Assembly (NCBI GenBank): GCA_030063045.1
Contig: JAQSEB010000021.1
Coordinates: 2,232,001-2,296,000 of the forward strand
Direction: 5' to 3'
Source: Pratylenchus scribneri
Taxonomy: Eukaryota > Nematoda > Chromadorea > Rhabditida > Pratylenchidae
DNA length: 64,000 nucleotides
Under the pieces are notes generated by a model that saw nothing but the letters and a program-made list of their open reading frames with translations, made no database searches and had not been told where the DNA came from. Below, piece by piece: positions 61,617 through 64,000 of the stretch (within the stretch, counting starts at the first letter, position 1; the number at the start of each line of letters is the position of its first letter). The position numbers and the translations under genes are program-made.

Positions 61617-61860
61617 ATAAATCAGAAACCGATTTTAAAACTCTATAAACATTATATTAATTTAAAGATTTCATCGAGACGCACGAATTGTCTATAAAAT
61701 TGCAGGTTTTTACTCAAAATTAAAGAGTTTAGAAACAAAAACTGGAAATATGGTTTAAAAACTCTTAATTTTGGACCAAATATCAATCAATGCGTCTCGA
61801 TGAGATCTACAAGTTGATATAAGATTTGTAATGTCTAAATTAAAATAAAATGTCCAATTT
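61617..61860. repeat. Foldback element, family of 23855-24105
   Basis: AATAAATCAGAAACCGATTTT at the left; inverted copies GATTTCATCGAGACGCACG and TGCGTCTCGATGAGATC inside; AAACTCTATAAACATTAT and ATATAAGATTTGTAATG further arms. Confidence 0.65.
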
Positions 61861-62199
61861 TCAAGACCTTCATAAATGTCCGATTTTCAAAACGCGCTAA
61901 TATTAGATATTCTGCTGCCTACTCTGCCTGGTCCTGGTCATTATAGATCTTTTGCATTGTCCATGTCCACTTAAAGAAGTAATTTTGTGGTCCTGAGAGC
62001 TGCTCTGGGACCACATATTTGATATTGAAAAGAGAAAAGAAAAGAAAACGAGAAAGTGAATGGTAATTGAATTGGATGAAAATTATTTTGCAGAGAGATT
62101 TAAATGGTTTTGCCGATAAAATGCATTATTTTGCCGAGAGATTTAAATGGTTTTGCCGAGAAAATGCATTATTTTGCCGAGAGATCAATTTTTGATTAT

Positions 62200-62450
62200 A
62201 ACTCTTTTGTGCTTAATCCTAGAACAATAAACTTTATGCTCATTTTATAGAGCTTATCGATTTGCGTCGATTGGTATATAGTTTGTCCGGGTTTGACTCA
62301 ATACTAAAAAAGTTATAAAACAAAACCAAAATATGGTTTAGAAGGTTTAATATCTTTAATTTTGGCCAAACCCGGACAAACTTTACATCAAGCGACGCGT
62401 ATCAATAAGCTCTATAAAATGGGTATAAGCTTTGAAGGTCAACGATCCAA
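62200..62450. repeat. Foldback element with the CGATGAG-type motif
   Basis: ATAACTCTTTTGTGCTTAATCC on the left. AGAGCTTATCGATTTGCGTC and GACGCGTATCAATAAGCTCT are inverted copies, as are TATAGTTTGTCCGGGTTTG and CAAACCCGGACAAACTTTA. It abuts the foldback at 62480-62835. A similar single arm is seen at about 5045-5150. Confidence 0.7.
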
Positions 62451-62479
62451 TACAAAAGTTATATCAAACCAAAAACCGT

Positions 62480-62835
62480 ACTGCGACACTTGCGGACTAA
62501 ACGGTCTGGAACCGAAGGTGGTAAAGCTGGTGTGGCATTGTTTATAGAATATTATTAGGCATAAAATTAGCTACAAAATGAAATCAAACGTTTTGGTCAA
62601 TGTTAAATATTCACCGAATTATGGCCAAAAAACCGTTGTTAAAATTGCGATTTTGACGGTTTTTGGCCTTAATTCGGTGAATACTCAAAATTTGGCAAAC
62701 TTTTTGATGTCATTTTGTAGCTAATTTTTTGCCTAATAATATGCTATATACAATGCCACTCCAGCTTTACCACCTTCGGCACCGGACCATTTGGTCCGCA
62801 AATGTCGGGTCCGCAAGTGTCGGCCAACCTAAATT
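62480..62835. repeat. Foldback element, same family as 5952-6332
   Basis: CGACACTTGCGGACTAAACG on the left against TTTGGTCCGCAAATGTCG and GTCCGCAAGTGTCGG on the right; arms GGCATAAAATTAGCTACAAA and TTTTGTAGCTAATTTTTTGCC; centre TTCACCGAATTATGGCC and GGCCTTAATTCGGTGAA. The same arms and centre occur at 5952-6332. Confidence 0.85.
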
Positions 62836-62895
62836 TTATATATTAATTATTATTAATTAACTAAATTAACATATTAAAAAAGGTCATAAAAATTA

Positions 62896-63084
62896 TTGAG
62901 AGCCTCTTTAATCCTTACTCTCTTTCTAATCCCAAATACTTGTATTTCATCCGAAATTCTTTCTGTTTTGGGAAATAAAGGCGCACTGATGTCAACAGAC
63001 AACAACAGCTTGATTGAAACATACAATGGCGAACCAATCTATGAATATGGAATGCAGAATGACCACAAGGTTCCAAAAGAATAA
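62896..63084 (+). CDS. Small open frame, possible exon (hypothetical)
   Basis: 62-residue frame without an ATG at its start. It begins with a hydrophobic stretch (ASLILTLFLIPNTCISS) that looks like a signal peptide and continues with an ordinary polar sequence ending DHKVPKE. It is less A/T-rich than the surroundings. No partner exon was found; it could be the second exon of a small secreted peptide or chance. Confidence 0.25.
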   Translation: MRASLILTLFLIPNTCISSEILSVLGNKGALMSTDNNSLIETYNGEPIYEYGMQNDHKVPKE

Positions 63085-63214
63085 TTAAATGAAAATTTTA
63101 TATCAAAGTAAAGCAAAATCCAAATTTCCTTATCAAAGGTAATAATAAAGCAAAAAATTTACTACAATAAATCATGAATGGCAATGAAGGAAAATTTTGA
63201 TATTTATATCGTTT

Positions 63215-63595
63215 GTATCCTCTTTTTTGTTGAGAAATGTATAAAAGTGAAAGGTTCACTCCTTTGGGTGTCATCAGGAAAAGCGTTAGGGTTATTAAGG
63301 GGGTTTTACCTTAAATAATATCCTATCCTGAATGACCTTAACCAGGGATGGGTTCGATGTTTCAAAAAAATTTTTCGAAACCGAAAATCGAAATTTCGGA
63401 GGGGCAAAAAATTTTTCGAAACCGAAAAACGAAATTTCGGTGTCAAAAATAACCGAAAATCGACATCGAATTGAAAAAATCGAAACATCGAACCCATCCT
63501 GAATGACCCTAACCCAAATCCTAATGACCCAATGAGAGTACACTTTACTTTTTTCCAGTTGACTTAAAAAGGCGGATATAAACGACATATGAAAG
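63215..63595. repeat. AAGGGTCCC-family element with a nested MITE
   Basis: GTATCCTCTTTTTTGTTGAG and AAAAGGCGGATATAAACGAC are rough inverted ends; CACTCCTTTGGGTGTCATCAGG and GTTAGGGTTATT match the family seen at 25735-25990. The stretch 63345-63499 appears inserted in it. Confidence 0.5.
63345..63499. mobile_element. 155-bp hAT-like MITE
   Basis: Ends CAGGGATGGGTTCGATGTTTC and GAAACATCGAACCCATCCTG; the body is made of CGAAACCGAAAATCGAAATTTCGG words, and the ends are shared with 16490-16613. A clean 8-bp duplication is not seen, perhaps because the flanks are themselves repetitive. Confidence 0.65.
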
Positions 63596-63654
63596 TATCA
63601 AAATTTTTAAAGAAAGTGACCATACATAATGGAGATTAAACTTTAACATAAATT

Positions 63655-63850
63655 CGTACTTTTTAAGTTTTTACCCCCTTTTGGGTCGATTGGCAAAAAA
63701 GTGAAGGATCACCCTTATGGGTTATCAGGATTAGGATAGTTTACGGGCATTAGGATTCATTCACTTATATTTTAGGTAACCCCTAATGAACCTAACTTGC
63801 CTAACACACATAAAGTCACTTTTTCCCTTACCAACAAAAACACAAAGGGA
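63655..63850. repeat. Another AAGGGTCCC-family element
   Basis: TTTTTACCCCCTTTTGGGTCG, GTGAAGGATCACCCTTATGG, GGATTAGGATAG and, at the right, GTCACTTTTTCCC with ACAAAGGGATATTAAC: same word order as 25735-25990. Ends undefined. Confidence 0.45.
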
Positions 63851-64000
63851 TATTAACTTAACAATTACCCATAAATTAAAAAGATAAGCAACATTTTATT
63901 GGCACAAATTTTCGATTACATTCCTATTTGGAATAACTCATTAAAGGTGGAGAAAAATGTATTTTGAATTATATTTGAAATTTTTTAAAGTCGAGCGAAC

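Larger units (their letters stand above)
61441..64000. other. Repeat-rich terminal region
   Basis: From the BATH start to the window end I see only repeat elements, listed separately, and one small frame at 62896-63084. The BATH promoter should lie just above 61440. Confidence 0.55.

Noticed and set aside
62362..62547. 61-residue plus frame
   Set aside because: Spans two adjacent foldback elements; no ATG start.

Overview
The window is eukaryotic nuclear DNA, strongly A+T-rich, with genes split into many short exons by introns that range from about 45 nt to almost 2 kb. The gene families (receptor guanylyl cyclase, GH85 ENGase, SLC6 and SLC35F transporters, srsx-like chemoreceptors, a MATH-BTB protein), acceptors of the TTTCAG or TTTTAG kind and 45-nt introns point to a nematode. 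The many GC-AG introns and the A+T-rich genome would suit a plant-parasitic (tylenchid) lineage, but the species is an inference I cannot prove. Gene models were built by hand: each junction was accepted when donor, acceptor, phase and protein family agreed.

Layout. Plus strand: 34-2967, C-terminal part of a receptor guanylyl cyclase (its 5' part lies outside the window); 3807-12143, ENGase with an embedded FF domain; 34936-38704, an SLC35F-type transporter. Minus strand: 17074-26449, SLC6 transporter (694 aa); 28753-32651, unknown secreted protein (381 aa); 39089-41684 and 42532-45697, two serpentine receptors; 47087-48976, small two-TM protein; 49627-56691, large unknown multi-pass membrane protein; 57345-57850, broken duplicate of that gene's first exon; 58344-61440, MATH-BTB-BACK protein (406 aa). 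The genes do not form a pathway; most encode membrane or secreted proteins, typical of a nematode chromosome arm.

Non-coding DNA is dominated by two things. First, short palindromic or foldback elements, several with clean 8-bp target-site duplications (hAT-like MITEs), some nested and one present as two 681-bp copies in opposite orientation. Second, a 24-bp minisatellite (TTCCGGAATGAAAATCAGAATTC type) present as six long arrays and one remnant, mainly inside introns. Because its period is a multiple of 3, the arrays give long open frames on both strands that are not genes.

Most notable: a TCERG1/Prp40-type FF domain spliced in phase into the ENGase C-terminal region; at least four phase-supported GC-AG introns; a segmental duplication in which the same intronic satellite has about two units in one copy and about forty in the other; and a short CGATGAG-containing motif shared by many otherwise different foldback elements.
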